55,436 bases of DNA from NCBI GenBank assembly GCA_009602725.1, contig WELB01000004.1:1554242-1609677 (forward strand), read 5' to 3'. A program made the position numbers and the translations under genes. The DNA is from Spirogloea muscicola. Lineage: Eukaryota > Streptophyta > Zygnematophyceae > Spirogloeales > Spirogloeaceae. Each line of letters opens with the position of its first letter. The stretch's first letter is position 1. This document shows positions 30,546 through 43,424 of this stretch, piece after piece. The notes beneath the pieces were generated by a model that made no database searches, had not been told where the DNA came from, and saw only the letters and a program-made list of their open reading frames with translations.

Positions 30546-33500
30546 ATGGCGACACTGGCGGTTGGCCTGATCTTGGAGAAGGTGCGGGTCTGTGCAGCAC
30601 AGATTCCGGCCTGCTAAGGTCACACTTAGTGCAGCCGGTCCTGCATGCGACAAGTCGACTTGCTCGGCATGTCCTGGCACTCAGGCGGTCAATAAAAAGA
30701 CCATCTGAGGTTAATTAAAGTGGTCTTTGTCGTCAACTACAGCTTCATGCCAAACCTTGCCACCTGAGCTGCCGGGAAGTACGGCAAGCTATGCCTCGAT
30801 TGGTAAAGCCTACTGAGATGCTGAGTAAGATTAATATTTACTGGAAGTGATTGAGTATGTGCAGATTGCTTCTAAAGACAAGGACTTCCGCTATATGGCC
30901 ACCTCCGACTTACTGAACGAGCTTCAGCGGGACACGTTTAAGGCCGACACGGAGACAGAGAGGAAGGTGTCCCAGATAGTGTTGCAGCAGCTTGAGGACG
31001 CCTCTGGCGATATATCAGGGTTGGCTGTCAAGTGGTGAGCTCTTGGTAGTACTGTAGAAGTTGCATTGCAAGAACAGCTCGTCGTGCACATCCAAAGTCC
31101 CACAAGACAGTTAGCCTTCTGGTTGTTGGCGGCCCCTTCCTTATTAGAGGATGGCTATTAGGCCCTTCTCAGTACTTAAAGCATTGTGACACAATCAAAA
31201 GTCCTGCCAGTGTTTGCTACTTTCGTCCTAAGATGGGCACTGTTTTGCTGCACCAGTCTTACTCCGCTCGTGAAGAAGGTGAGTGAGGCACGGGTTGTAG
31301 ACCTAGTGGAGAATCTGAGCACGAAGCTGCTAACGGGCAAGGAGCAGCAGAGGGACATTGCGAGCATTGCCCTCAAAGTGGTTGTGGCAGAGCTACCTGG
31401 TGGCCAGGTTGCAAACTCTGTGTTGCAGAGCTTGACGCCCAAGCTGATAAAGGGCATTGCTGCTCCGGTGAGCACCACCATTCCTCCGCCCCACTGTGTG
31501 CTGCTGCTGATTGTGTGCTCTTGGAAGTGAGGCTCTCGCAAGGTTTCAAGAGTATTGGTATAAGTTTCAATAGTACGCTATAGGAACTGATTTGTGCATG
31601 GGGGGACTTGTCACTAGCATCAGCGTTGCACCTGGCACACGCAATCTCATGGTGGCGGCTTCCGTCATTTCATCGTGGGTATTGTCATCACAGCTCGTGT
31701 TTGGTGCCTCGTGTCATGGCTGTGTGGGTGGCAGGAGACGAGCACAGAAGTCAAGAGCGACTGCCTCGACCTGCTCGCTGATGTCCTCCAGAGGTTTGGG
31801 TGGATGATGATGGAGCAACACAAGCAGATGCTTGATGCCCTCCTCGTTCAGCTGGACTCTCCTCGAGCTGGGCTCCGCAAGAGAGCTATTCAATGCCTAG
31901 GTATGCCACCTTGCTCAAAAAGCCTTACTGTAGACGGCCAGCATGTGACAGCGGGAAAACGAGTAGTTGACTCCTCTTCTGCGATCCACCTGTGTAGTGG
32001 GAGGGTGTTCATCTTAATTTCCTCTTCTGGACAATGCCAGCCTCTGAAATTACCAACTATACTGTACTACACTATACTATACTATACTATACTTGCCTTG
32101 CGTCATTGTCTAAGGTCTACCTTTCACACAGGTCTATGTCATTTTGTTTCACCATATCCTGCCCAATTTGCTATTTGACCAGTCCCGGAAATGACCAGTA
32201 CACAGAGAGCTTGTACTTTCAGTCTCAGCAGCTGCAGTTGGTTCAATCTCGACTCCATACTTTTCAAGGGGACGTGATCGTGCAAAGGTGCATGTGAGGG
32301 TCCAGCAGAGACATTGTCATGCCACTACTGATGTCACTTTCCTCTGGTTGCAGCAAGTCTTTCCTCAAGTATGTCAGATGCCCTACTTTTGGAAGTCACG
32401 AAGGCGCTTGTGCAACAAATGGTGAAGACAAAATCCAAAGTGGATATCATTCGCTCATACATTCAGATGATTGGAGCTCTCTGGTATGTCCCTTAGCTCC
32501 ACAGTGTGGTGTTGAGTGTCTGACAAGGTCCATATGAAGATGCGTATTCATGCACTCAAGTGCACTTTATTTGGCTTGATCTTGTGACTGCAGTCGAGCT
32601 GTTGGGTACCGTTTTGGCCCCCATCTTGCGGAGCTCGTACCTCTACTTACATCCTACTGCAAGGAGGCATCAGAAAGTGATGACGAGCTTCGAGAGAATG
32701 GCCTTCAGGTTGGTGCACGTCCTCAAGTACATGTCCTTGTGCATCAAGGAGTCTACTGTGCTATGCTACTCAGCAGAGGCTTGTGTCAATGGATCTTGAT
32801 GAAAAGGACTAAGAGGGCTGTGCTGTTGGATCATCGTGTAGGCTCTTGAAAGCTTTGTTCTTCGATGTCCCAAAGACGTGGCTGAGCATTGTCCCTTAAT
32901 ACTGGAGCTGGCGCTGGAATACTTGAGCTATGACCCAAACTTTACTGATGACATGGATGAGGATCACGATGAAGACTTGGAGGATGAAGATGAGGCAGAG
33001 TAGGGAACTTCCTGTATCTGCCGATCAGTGATTACAAGCATCACGTCAGTCGTCTCATTCGTCACCATTGCTAGTTGCCCGGAAAGGAGCCAGATTGAGT
33101 GATTTCCATCGTCTCGTTTGGTCTGATCAACGCTCCCCAGGCAAGATATACTCAGAAGGCCATAATACTTTGTCAAAACAAGTAGTGCTCCCAGTGGAGT
33201 CTAATGAGATTGTTCTTGATTGGTAAGGTCTTAAAGTGTGTCAGTGCATCACTGCCGCATCACAGGGAAAGTGCCGAAGAATACAGTGACGATGAGGATG
33301 TGAGCTGGAAGGTCAGAAGGGCTGCTACCAAGTGTTTGTCAGCTCTCATTGTCTCAAGGCAAGAGATGATCGCAACCTTCTACAGCAAGGTCAGTCCGTC
33401 ACCCTCATCTTGTGTGTGATTTTTTCAGCAAGTAACATCTGCATTTGGGTTGAGAAGACTTTTGTGCATATCAAGACTGTAGCGTAGGGACTCATCCGTT

Positions 33501-36500
33501 TGGAGTGTGCTGAGCCTGACAGGCTTCACCCAAAATCATAGAACGATTCCGCGAACGAGAAGAGAATGTCAAGGTCAGCTACTGTGCACTATCTGCAGCA
33601 CGACCATTTTGGCACAAACAATCAGCTTCCATGATTGGATGAGATTTGATGCAGTCAACTCGATTGACTTCTGAAGGCCAGACGGCTTGTTGATGTAGAT
33701 AGATGTCTTCAACGCGTATGCGGACCTTCTTCGACAAACAGCGCTTGTAACCAAGGGGACTGCAGAACCGTACCTGCCCTCATCGTAAGCAATCTTGTCA
33801 GCTTGGAGTCGCCTGGGTATTGATTTCATTGAGTCAACTTCACTAATATTATTTGGTCTAGAGAGGAAGTTTGGCAAATCGTGCCGATCCTTTCTTTTCT
33901 CCTTAGGACCCCATTTAATCATACTTATTTCAAATGATATATGTTTCAACATGTATGCAAGTAGCCAGTGAACGATTGAATCTTCTTAAGTTCCTGTACC
34001 TGTGTTCAATGCCCTGCAGCCCTTTGTACATGCTACGGCAGGAGGTTCCAAAGCTTGTCCGCGCGCTGAATAAGCAGCTTCGAGAGAAGTCGATAAAGAC
34101 GCGGGTAAGCTCTAGCAGGGCTGTGCAAGACAGAGTGCCCTATCTTGTCAGATAATTCCATCGCTAATACTACCTTAATGCTAACTTAGCTTGTGTGGAC
34201 TTGTGTGAGGCATCGAGGTGCTCTGATCATTCTATTTCTTGATCCATCTTATCAGATAGGTGCATTTGGTGTACTACGTCAACTGGTGCTTGTCTTACCA
34301 AACAGCATGGCAGATTACATTGCCTCCCTCATTCCGGGCATTGAGAAGGCTTTACAGGTGAGCTTGAGTAGTTTATAGATTGGGGGCCTAGTAGCACTGG
34401 TGAATGTGCTCGAAGGCGCTAATCCAAATATATCTGATTTGCGGTACTGATCTCTCTTATTGGAGTGGTTGTTTGCGTGTGTGTCCGTGAATGCTCGCTT
34501 GAGCAGGATAAAGCATCTACTTCAAACCTCAAGATAGAGGCTCTCATTTTTACGCGAATTGTTATCTCTTCCCATTCCCCGCCACTTTTCCATCAGCATG
34601 TCAAGGTCCGTTGCTCTCAGAATTCTAGTGGAATGGCTAGCTAGCATGGCATCGACCTACTTGAATAATCCAATCATGTCCTGATCAAAATCCTTGCAAG
34701 CAATAACACACATCCATTTAGTGTTACCAATAAATTTCTGACAATGAAAGACGGTACTGCAGGTCCTGTCCTCAGCAGTTCTAGCTGCTATGAGTGAACG
34801 TTACTACAAGGTCACAGCAGAGGCACTGCGTGTTTGTGGAGAGCTAGTGAAAGCTATCAGGCCATCCTTCAGCGATGTGAGCATCAACAGCACTCTAGTG
34901 AGAGGCTTGGCAGATGCCTCTGCATGCTAGAATGCTTTGCTGAGAAGGAGACTACACAAGAAAACTAGCAATGTCTTAACTGCTGACTTGTTACTGCTTG
35001 TTATATCCTGCCAATTGCTCTTTGATACTCGGATTGCAGCCGCCAGAATTCGACTTCAAGCCTTATGTGCAACCTCTGTATTCCGCAACCATGAAGCGAC
35101 TTACTGCTCAAGACCAAGACCAGGTCCTCTCCAACATTGACGCTGTTTATCCAATTACATTACAATACATTGTCAGCTGGTTGGTTGCCTCCAATATGTT
35201 GTCACTCTCATCTCCACGGCTTTGAATTTACCAGGAAGTGAAGGAGTGCGCCATTACCTGCATGTGCCTTATCATCTCCATTCTAGGCGACAATCTGAAG
35301 AGGGAGCTGAAGACTTGCCTTCCCTTGCTCTTGGATCGCCTGCGCAATGAGATTACTCGCCAGACAGTTGTCAAGGTAAGCAGCAGATGTGGAGTCTCAG
35401 GGGCCACTTGCCTGTTTGCTGTACTGGGCAGTTGTCTTCGTCGGCACTTTTTCATGGCAGTCACTTGGGTTGACTTTACAGGTCTTACATTGTCATCCGC
35501 AGCTTGTGATTCGGCTGGTCCTGAGGACCCACTCTCACTTGACATGCTTGCAGGCTTTCTCTACAATTGCCGAGTCGCCTTTAGGAGTTGACCTCTCCCC
35601 TGTCCTGGAGCAAGTGCTGAGTGAACTCACATCATTCCTCCGAAAGGTACAATAGAGCTGGAGCTTGCACTGCCGAATCGGCGGCTGTGCAGGTAGCCTG
35701 TGCTATGACTTCATGCAAGAGAGAGTCCTCAAACTCACAGACTGTGTGTCAAGCTAGTTGCTGTTGGTGTCTTGTGAAGCTGTTCAGAAGCAGGCTTACA
35801 TTTAGGCCTGATTAAGCTCAATATGAGGCCTTGTGTGTTTGCAGGCCAATCGGGCTCTACGCCAAGCGTCCTTGGTCACAATCAATGCCCTCCTTGCAAG
35901 CTACAGCAAGCAAGCCAGTGCTGCGAGCTATGCTGCCATCATCGAGGAGCTGTGCCCACTCATCAGGTAGCTTGGAACATTCCTCAGATCATTGGCATTC
36001 ATCTTCTCGGATGTTATCGTAGGTCTGGCATTCATGCAGGTCATCAGTCACTGTGTCCTTCACAGTGTCATGCTTTTCATGACCTTGCTGTGAGGGGACA
36101 GACATAGTGCATCTCAAGGTGCAAGCCTTGGGACTTGTTACTTACTTGTGTGCTTATGCTTGTGCTTGATATGTGGCAGTGATGTGGACCTTCACATGAC
36201 TGCTCTGGTACTTGAGCTGTGCTGCACCATGATAGCAGACAGCGAGAAACATGCAGACTGTGGGTCCCTGATTTGCGAGAAGGTGCTCCCGCAAGTACTC
36301 GTGGTCCTCAAGAGTTCACTGTTGCAAGGTCAGGCTCTTCAGGTACGTTTGACTCTTACTGCCCATTGGTCACTTGTGGATCATGTTATACCAGTCGATG
36401 TGTCAAACAGTGACGTGCCTGACAAGCTGCTAGAAGCTTAGATCTGGGGCCTTTTTATGGCGGCCGAGCATTAAGGTTCAGCATGTACACCTTATTAGCC

Positions 36501-39500
36501 ATGTCAGCTGCTCCAGCGGTGTTGATGTCCAGCGGTGATAATCGATACTGTGAGCTCGGCCATGCAGATGTTGCAGCAATTCCTGGCTTCGCTTGTTCGC
36601 ACTGCCAACATCAGCTTCGACGCGCTCCTGGACGAGCTACTCTTGACCTCCAAGGGCGCATCAGCCCTTGGGGGTGGGGTCAGCAAGCAGGCTTACCACT
36701 CCATTGCGCAGTGTGTCGCAGTCCTCTGCGTTGCGGCTGGGGATGCAAAGTGCGACTCAACAGTTGAAATGCTCCTCAATAACCTGCGCTCTGGAAGTGG
36801 CCGGGATGCGGTGTGTCACATCAATCTGTCTTTACCTTGCAGATTTGTGGTCATCCCAACGTCTATTGTCCCCAAAGCTTATATACGCATTGTTGTTAGT
36901 AGTGCACTTGTGCAGTATACAGTCTCCATCGCACTTGTGCTGACATTGTCATAACTACAACCACATTGACATCCGCTAGTGTTTCCATGCTGCAATACAT
37001 GTCTGCATGTCTGGTGCTCTTGACATGTGCTGGACTGAGAGTTTGGCAAAGGTAGACTGGACTGGACATCACTGAGTGTATTGAGCATTACTTCTAATTG
37101 AGTTACTGGGTCCTTTGGTTCTATCAGATGCACTTGCTTTCCCTACTCTGCTTGGGCGAGATCGGAAGGCGGAAAGACCTCAGTGGGCACGCCGACATTG
37201 AGACGGTCATCACCTCGTCTTTCCAGTCTCCTTCGGAGGAGATAAAGGCAGCTGCTTCGTACTCGCTTGGTAATGTTGCCGTGGGGAATCTGGCCAAGTA
37301 TTTACCTTTCATACTGCACCAGATCGACAGCCACATCAAGCTACAGTACCTGCTCCTTCATTCCTTAAAGGAGGTGTGTAGTATGAGCAACTTCTGGGCT
37401 GCCACCAGTCAGGCCCACTCCTTAGACCAGGCTATGCTGTAGACTTTGTTTCCTGGGCTTTGAGCTGACCAGGTAAGATAGTTCGCAAGTAGACTGCTGC
37501 AGAAGTGCAGTAGGTGCCACCATCATTACTGGCATATCATCAGAATAGTCCACTGTGCTCTGACATACAGCCAAGTACGCCTGTGCCCAGGTTATAAGCA
37601 GACAGTCACATGAGGAGGAGCTGAAGGTCACTAAGATACTCGAAGAAAAGGAGATGGACACAGTTCTCCAACTCCTCTTTGCGCACTGCGAGAGCGAAGA
37701 GGAGGGTGTTCGGAATGTCGTCGCCGAGTGCCTGGGCAAACTGGCACTGATTGAAGCGGCAACCCTGATCCCCCTCCTTAAGGTTCAGCCTGCTTTCCTT
37801 CTCCGTAGCTCGTAGAGGATGGCAAGCATCAAGTTGGATGTTGCTGCTATGGTGGACTACTGAGTACCCAGCACGACGTCACAGTGTGTGCTCTGCCAAT
37901 TGGAAATGTGGGCACTCAGTGCACTGTGGGCGACAGTGCCTTTCCTGATCCTCTTCCTATCTGCAAGTTCGCAGGAGCGCACAAGGAGTCCCTCCCCATT
38001 CACAAGGGCCACAGTTGTTACCTCGGTCAAGTTCACTGTTGTAGGCCCTCCGGCTGTCGTTGAGGCCCACATGAAGCCGTGCATCCGGACATTCCTGCAA
38101 CTTATAGAGGACGAGGACAGGGTAGACTATTTCTGCCTCCCTGCTGATAAGGCTACACACATGTCTGAAGCTTCCTCAGTGGTATCGGTGTCATTACCTT
38201 GCCTGTCACATGATATTTGGTGTTTGGTTGTGCCCCACAATTGTGTGCAGCATGTGAGGCGAGCCGCTGTCTTGACGCTGAGTACAGCTGCTCACAACAG
38301 GCCGGGCCTGGTTGTCGACCTGCTGCCTGAGCTACTGCCCCTCCTCTATGATCAAACCGTTGTCAAGGTGACCATGCCTTTGATGCTAGGTAAATGGGCC
38401 CTGGCTAGAAAGGCCGCCTTAATGACAATTTGCAAAGCATAAAGTGGGCTCACCTTACTGTGGCCGCATCTGCAATGTGCTGACATCATGCCGCTTTTGC
38501 CTTTTTCAGTAAATTTCTGCATCCTTCCTGTCGGCAGGAGGAGCTGATCAGAACTGTAGACCTCGGGCCGTTCAAGCATACGGTGGACGACGGGCTGGAG
38601 CTTCGCAAGGCTGCGTTTGAGTGTGTGGACACTCTGCTGGACACATGCCTCGACAGCCTTGACCCGTCCAGCTTCATCATTCCCTACCTAGTTGGCGGGC
38701 TCTCAGGTTTGCTGACAAACAATTTCGCTTGCTGTGTGCATATATATTACTCTGTACGTCGTACGATTAGTTCTGCATGGTATGGAGTCTGTATCCACAG
38801 GCCCTACACCTCCTTGCAGCCCTTTGAGCCATAGATGATTCTACGTCTGAGGACCTGAGCTGTGAGGAGCATGCAGCATTTGCTTATATGCCATCTTGTT
38901 ACCAGATTATGATGCCGCACATTGCAGTGGTGGTTTTGACCATTGACCGCCGACCATTGACCATTGACCATTGACCACCCTTGAATTGAACATTGACTAT
39001 TGACCACCATTGACTGAGGCAGATCACTATGACGTGAAGATGCCATGCCATCTTATACTCTCCAAGCTTTCGGTCACGAGCAGCTCATCCGTTTTAGCAG
39101 GTCCGCTGCTGCTTTCTTGCGGTCTATCGCCTTGTTGTCAAGTTCCCTAGTCTTAGGTCCATCACTGGCAATTGCAAGGTTCTGCTCTTGTGATGTCTTA
39201 GATTAGATGCTAAGTTTGCTTCTCTTCATTCTGCAGCTTATGCAAGTTGTGCGATCGTGCAGTTGTTGACGCGCTTGTGGAGCCTCTGGAGAAGACAGTG
39301 ACCGAGAAGACAAAGCCAGACGCCGTGAAGCAGGAGGTTGATCGGAATGAGGACATGATCCGATCTGCCCTACGCGCCATTGACTCCTTGTCGCGCATTC
39401 CGTGAGTTTTTCCACCTTCAGAGCTCTGAGGGTCACAAAATGCGAATCACTGCAGGCATTTGTACTCCCACACTGTGCGCCTCCTCCACTTACATTGCCA

Positions 39501-39726
39501 AAGTTGCACATGGGAGTCCTAGTGTGTCCGTATGCAGCAACCCTGCAGCTTTGACTGGTGGAGTGATAATCGGGCGTGATAATGTTGCAGAAATGTGGAG
39601 TTGAGCGGGAGGTTCAAGGCGTTCATGCACAGCGTCGTGAAGGTGGGAGTCCTCGCGGCCAAGTTTGAGGTGGTGCGCCACGAGGGCGACTCCTTGCTCC
39701 AGGGCGACAGGCAGGATGCAAGCTAG
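30546..39726 (+). CDS. CAND1: CAND1, cullin-associated NEDD8-dissociated protein
   Basis: HEAT-repeat protein that exchanges F-box/SKP1 modules on unneddylated CUL1. It is shown by ordered matches across the whole family length, in about 28 small exons. Exon 1 (30546-30581) is [12 protein letters not shown]. Then come 30865-31034 ([20 protein letters not shown]), 31257-31467 ([13 protein letters not shown]), 31738 on ([17 protein letters not shown]), about 32354 (SYIQMIGAL), about 32600 ([16 protein letters not shown]), about 32843 ([20 protein letters not shown]), about 33270 ([20 protein letters not shown]), about 33530 ([11 protein letters not shown]), about 33710, 34030 (LREKSIKTR), 34260, 34508, 34765 ([16 protein letters not shown]), 35042, 35235, 35555, 35847, 36180, 36568, 37127 ([20 protein letters not shown]), 37605 ([20 protein letters not shown]), 37975, 38250 ([16 protein letters not shown]), 38540 ([20 protein letters not shown]), 39025, 39236 ([20 protein letters not shown]) and about 39591, with stop at 39724-39726. 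An upstream in-frame ATG at 30486 exists; homology favours 30546. Confidence 0.93.
32058..32095. repeat. ACTAT microsatellite in a CAND1 intron
   Basis: An ACTATACTAT-type short tandem run lies between the exons at about 31905 and 32354. Confidence 0.65.
38930..39016. repeat. ATTGACC minisatellite in a CAND1 intron
   Basis: The heptamer ATTGACC (often CCATTGACC) is repeated about nine times with small variations between two late CAND1 exons. Confidence 0.75.
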
Positions 39727-40490
39727 CCACTGGCAGGCCCTCTGAGCAGATTGGTCTTCGAACCTTGACGTGCACACTAAATGACACTGCACCTCAACTC
39801 CCTTTCCCTCCTCTCTCTGACATTTGCCAGCCTTCCTCTCCACCTTCCACTTGCGGTTCCTCATCTGACACGCCGCACTTTGTCTTGGGACCCTTGCCTG
39901 ATTCATGAACGGAGAGCCTGTTGCCAAACAGGCACATGGTTAGCTTGAAGTCCAGCTTGCAGTCGACCATGTTTGTTATTTCTGGCAAACGCCTTGCTTG
40001 TGAATAGAAGCATTGAAGCCACGCTAACCATAGCCCTGCTTTGGTTGATTGTGAGAGGAGAAGCCAGACCTCAGTTGCTGGGATATGTCTGATGCCGACC
40101 ATCTGCCTTCAACTTGTGCCACCTCCTTGATGAAGCTCCAAGTTGTGACAAATTTTTAAGCAAGATAGTTTGATGAGCACGTCGCCACGGCTGGTGAATG
40201 AAATCACATGGTGAGGATGCAGTTTGGGTCTATATGCAGACAGTGAGCATTGAGAGCCAGCATAGAACCCTAGCCTTGCGCTTCTGGTGTGCCATGTAAG
40301 CATGCTACGCAAGGGCAAAACGGCCAGCGGGTACGCACCTGAAGCACCCCAGGAAAGCTGCTGCAAGTAAAGCGATTAGGCACCAGGCAGGCCACCGCAC
40401 GGATGCTGCGCTGACTGCCAGCCCGCGATGCCGAACGCACACAGACAGAATACTCGCCTGCCTCAAGTGCTGCAAGGTGAGCTGAGAGGA
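39727..40490. other. between convergent genes; no gene recognised
   Basis: This region separates the CAND1 stop and the end of the minus-strand acidic protein gene. It presumably holds both 3' UTRs. I see no recognisable coding exon or clear polyadenylation motif. Confidence 0.45.
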
Positions 40491-42538
40491 CTAGTCACTG
40501 CTCCCAGCGCCGTGCAGCGCGCCGTCAGAGCTGCCCTCGTCGTCCTGGGCAGTGGCAGCAGCAGCGGCAGCGGCAGCGGCCTCTTCCTCCTCGTCCTCAT
40601 AAATCTCCTCCACAATCTCGTCGCCCTCTTCGTCGCCCCACCGCTCCCTCCCTCCGCCCCCAACCTCCACCTCCTCCTCTCCTTCGTCCTCCTCGTCATC
40701 GTCGTCATCCTCCTCCCCCTCGTCGTCCTCCTCCTCCTTATCACCCCCTCTTGTTGGGCCCTCACCGTCCGCTCCTTCACTGCCGCTGTCCTCGTCGTGT
40801 CCAGTGCCGTCGTCGTCATCCGAGCCCATCTCCAGCTGCCTGGCTGTGGTTGCTGAAGGTGCACTCGCTTCGACCCGCCGCAGTTGCTCATTGAGCACTT
40901 GTATAGCTGTGCAAGCCACCAATGCTCAACAACTCCAACGCAGGTGCCCAGCGCCAAGAGAAGAAACATCCACTCGCTGTACAGAATATGTGTCTTGCAT
41001 ATGTCTTGTCTGATTGTTTGGATTGACGATTTCCGCGATCGTTTGCAGTACACGTACAGACAGAGTCCATACTTAAGAGGTCTAGCCCGCACAAGTGGCT
41101 CAGAGTTGAGGAGGCGCTACCTGCTACGCGGTTTTGGTTGACAGGCAAATGGACGGCATTTGAGGTAGCAGCTCGCGCCGACGCCTTGACGTTCAGCCGC
41201 AGCCGCTCGTGCACATGGACAGCACTGGCCTGTATTGACCCAGCGGAGCCAGCACACAAGCAAGGCTGAGTGTCAGTCTTAGTTGGGTGCTCGAAGCATG
41301 CATGCGCGGGACGAGAGAAGGCGGCAGTAAGGGAAACACCCCTTGTTGCCGTGCGGTGCTGCAACATGGACCAGGTCTACGGATCTGGTCGGTGTCGTCT
41401 ACGTGGGGCTTCAGAGCTGGAACATATGGAGTGTCCATCTGTAAGAGCAGCACAGTTGGATTGCTACCTCTCGACGAAGGCGCTCTGACTGAGCAGCCTG
41501 CGCCTCCCGTAGCTTCTCCAGCTCCTCGGCGGCACGCTGCGCCCTCTCCTTGGCCTCCGCCTGCAGCAATGCACTGCTTGGGCTTAAGACAGCGGCGTAC
41601 GACAGTAATATTCAGCCGATTGCTGCCACGTGGTCGCAACTTTCAGATCACTGAGGAAATAAAAGTCTTGGATTGAGGCCGAGCAGAGGGGCGGAGCATG
41701 CCACGCTCACCTCCTTGCGCTGTCGCTCAGCCTCGGCCTGCTCCTGGCGCTGCTGCCGCTCCGCCACTTCCCGCGCCTCCCGGTCCCTTGCCTCGATCTG
41801 CAGGAGCCGGTCGGCCGCGCCGCGCCAAGAGCCGCCACAGTTACCACCTCGTCTGACCTTTGAGCTATCACCCTGACACCTTAACCTTACCCTGACGCCT
41901 TTCACATACACTGTGCCTAACCTGTACACCTGACCCAGAAACTCGTAACCCAGAGTCAAGCTTGGCGCTGGCCGTGCCGAGGCCAGTGTGCTGGACATGG
42001 GGGTACCTGGCCGCGTACGGCCGCGAGCTTGGCGCGCTCCACCTCCAGGAGGAAGCTGGCGACCTGCACGCCCTCCTCGGCCCGCATCTGCCCCTGCGCC
42101 GGCCGCAGCAGCGGCAAAGTCGGCGAGGATAAGGCGTCTTGCACCCGTGTTCTCAGTTTCACAATCTGACAATTCCACCAATAACGTTGTACTCAACGCG
42201 GCGATCAGCGCTCAGGAATCTGCGATGGCAAAGCAAGGTGTCCGAGCATCCTGGAGCTAACCAAGCGACTGGGACAGCTGGGCGGTCACCGCCAGCTGGG
42301 CGCGCCCAGCTGTGCACCCAAAGCGGCCTTGGCGGACGGTGGCGGCGACGGCGGCGAGCAATGTGTGCCGCTGCTGCCTGCTATCGGTTTGGGTTTTGAG
42401 AGATAGGGTTTTGGATTTAGGGGTCTAGGGTTCAATACCTGGGCGCGTCGGCGGAGGACGGAGTTGAAGGCGTCCACGGCGGCGCGCGCGCGGGCCTCGG
42501 CGGCGCCCACGCGCTCGGCGACGGCGGCGCCGAGGCCG
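40491..42538 (-). CDS. unidentified coiled-coil protein with acidic C-terminus (5' partial)
   Basis: Minus-strand exons can be picked out: AAVAERVGAAEARARAAVDA with FNSVLRRRAQ (42538 to about 42440, entering the gap); VQVASFLLEVERAKLAAVRG (about 42010-42080); IEARDREAREVAERQQRQEQ then AEAERQRKE (about 41713-41800); AEAKERAQRAAEELEKLREA (about 41470-41560); probably VHERLRLNVKASARAATSN (about 41165-41220); and a last exon (about 40909 to stop 40491-40493) with IQVLNEQLRRVEAS followed by about 90 mostly Asp/Glu residues and a poly-Ala stretch. The middle is a strongly charged coiled coil. No family recognised. The start is missing in the run of Ns. Plus-strand frames here are shadows. Confidence 0.55.
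42388..42433. repeat. interstitial telomere-like tract
   Basis: GGGTTTTGAGAGATAGGGTTTTGG and GGGGTCTAGGGTT variants of TTTAGGG lie in an intron of the minus-strand coiled-coil gene, next to a GC-rich exon and the assembly gap. Confidence 0.5.
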
Positions 42539-43424
42539 NNNNNNNNNNNNNNNNNNNNNNNNNNNNNNNNNNNNNNNNNNNNNNNNNNNNNNNNNNNNNN
42601 NNNNNNNNNNNNNNNNNNNNNNNNNNNNNNNNNNNNNNNNNNNNNNNNNNNNNNNNNNNNNNNNNNNNNNNNNNNNNNNNNNNNNNNNNNNNNNNNNNNN
42701 NNNNNNNNNNNNNNNNNNNNNNNNNNNNNNNNNNNNNNNNNNNNNNNNNNNNNNNNNNNNNNNNNNNNNNNNNNNNNNNNNNNNNNNNNNNNNNNNNNNN
42801 NNNNNNNNNNNNNNNNNNNNNNNNNNNNNNNNNNNNNNNNNNNNNNNNNNNNNNNNNNNNNNNNNNNNNNNNNNNNNNNNNNNNNNNNNNNNNNNNNNNN
42901 NNNNNNNNNNNNNNNNNNNNNNNNNNNNNNNNNNNNNNNNNNNNNNNNNNNNNNNNNNNNNNNNNNNNNNNNNNNNNNNNNNNNNNNNNNNNNNNNNNNN
43001 NNNNNNNNNNNNNNNNNNNNNNNNNNNNNNNNNNNNNNNNNNNNNNNNNNNNNNNNNNNNNNNNNNNNNNNNNNNNNNNNNNNNNNNNNNNNNNNNNNNN
43101 NNNNNNNNNNNNNNNNNNNNNNNNNNNNNNNNNNNNNNNNNNNNNNNNNNNNNNNNNNNNNNNNNNNNNNNNNNNNNNNNNNNNNNNNNNNNNNNNNNNN
43201 NNNNNNNNNNNNNNNNNNNNNNNNNNNNNNNNNNNNNNNNNNNNNNNNNNNNNNNNNNNNNNNNNNNNNNNNNNNNNNNNNNNNNNNNNNNNNNNNNNNN
43301 NNNNNNNNNNNNNNNNNNNNNNNNNNNNNNNNNNNNNNNNNNNNNNNNNNNNNNNNNNNNNNNNNNNNNNNNNNNNNNNNNNNNNNNNNNNNNNNNNNNN
43401 NNNNNNNNNNNNNNNNNNNNNNNN
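42539..43424. other. assembly gap (Ns)
   Basis: 886 Ns. The GC-rich flanks belong to two genes pointing away from each other, so the gap probably hides both first exons and a shared promoter. Frames that read through the Ns are meaningless. Confidence 0.95.

Noticed and set aside
40428-41092. Leu/Val-rich plus-strand frame that looks like a membrane protein
   Set aside because: It is the complement of the Asp/Glu tract of the minus-strand gene (GAG/GAC read backwards as CTC/GTC).
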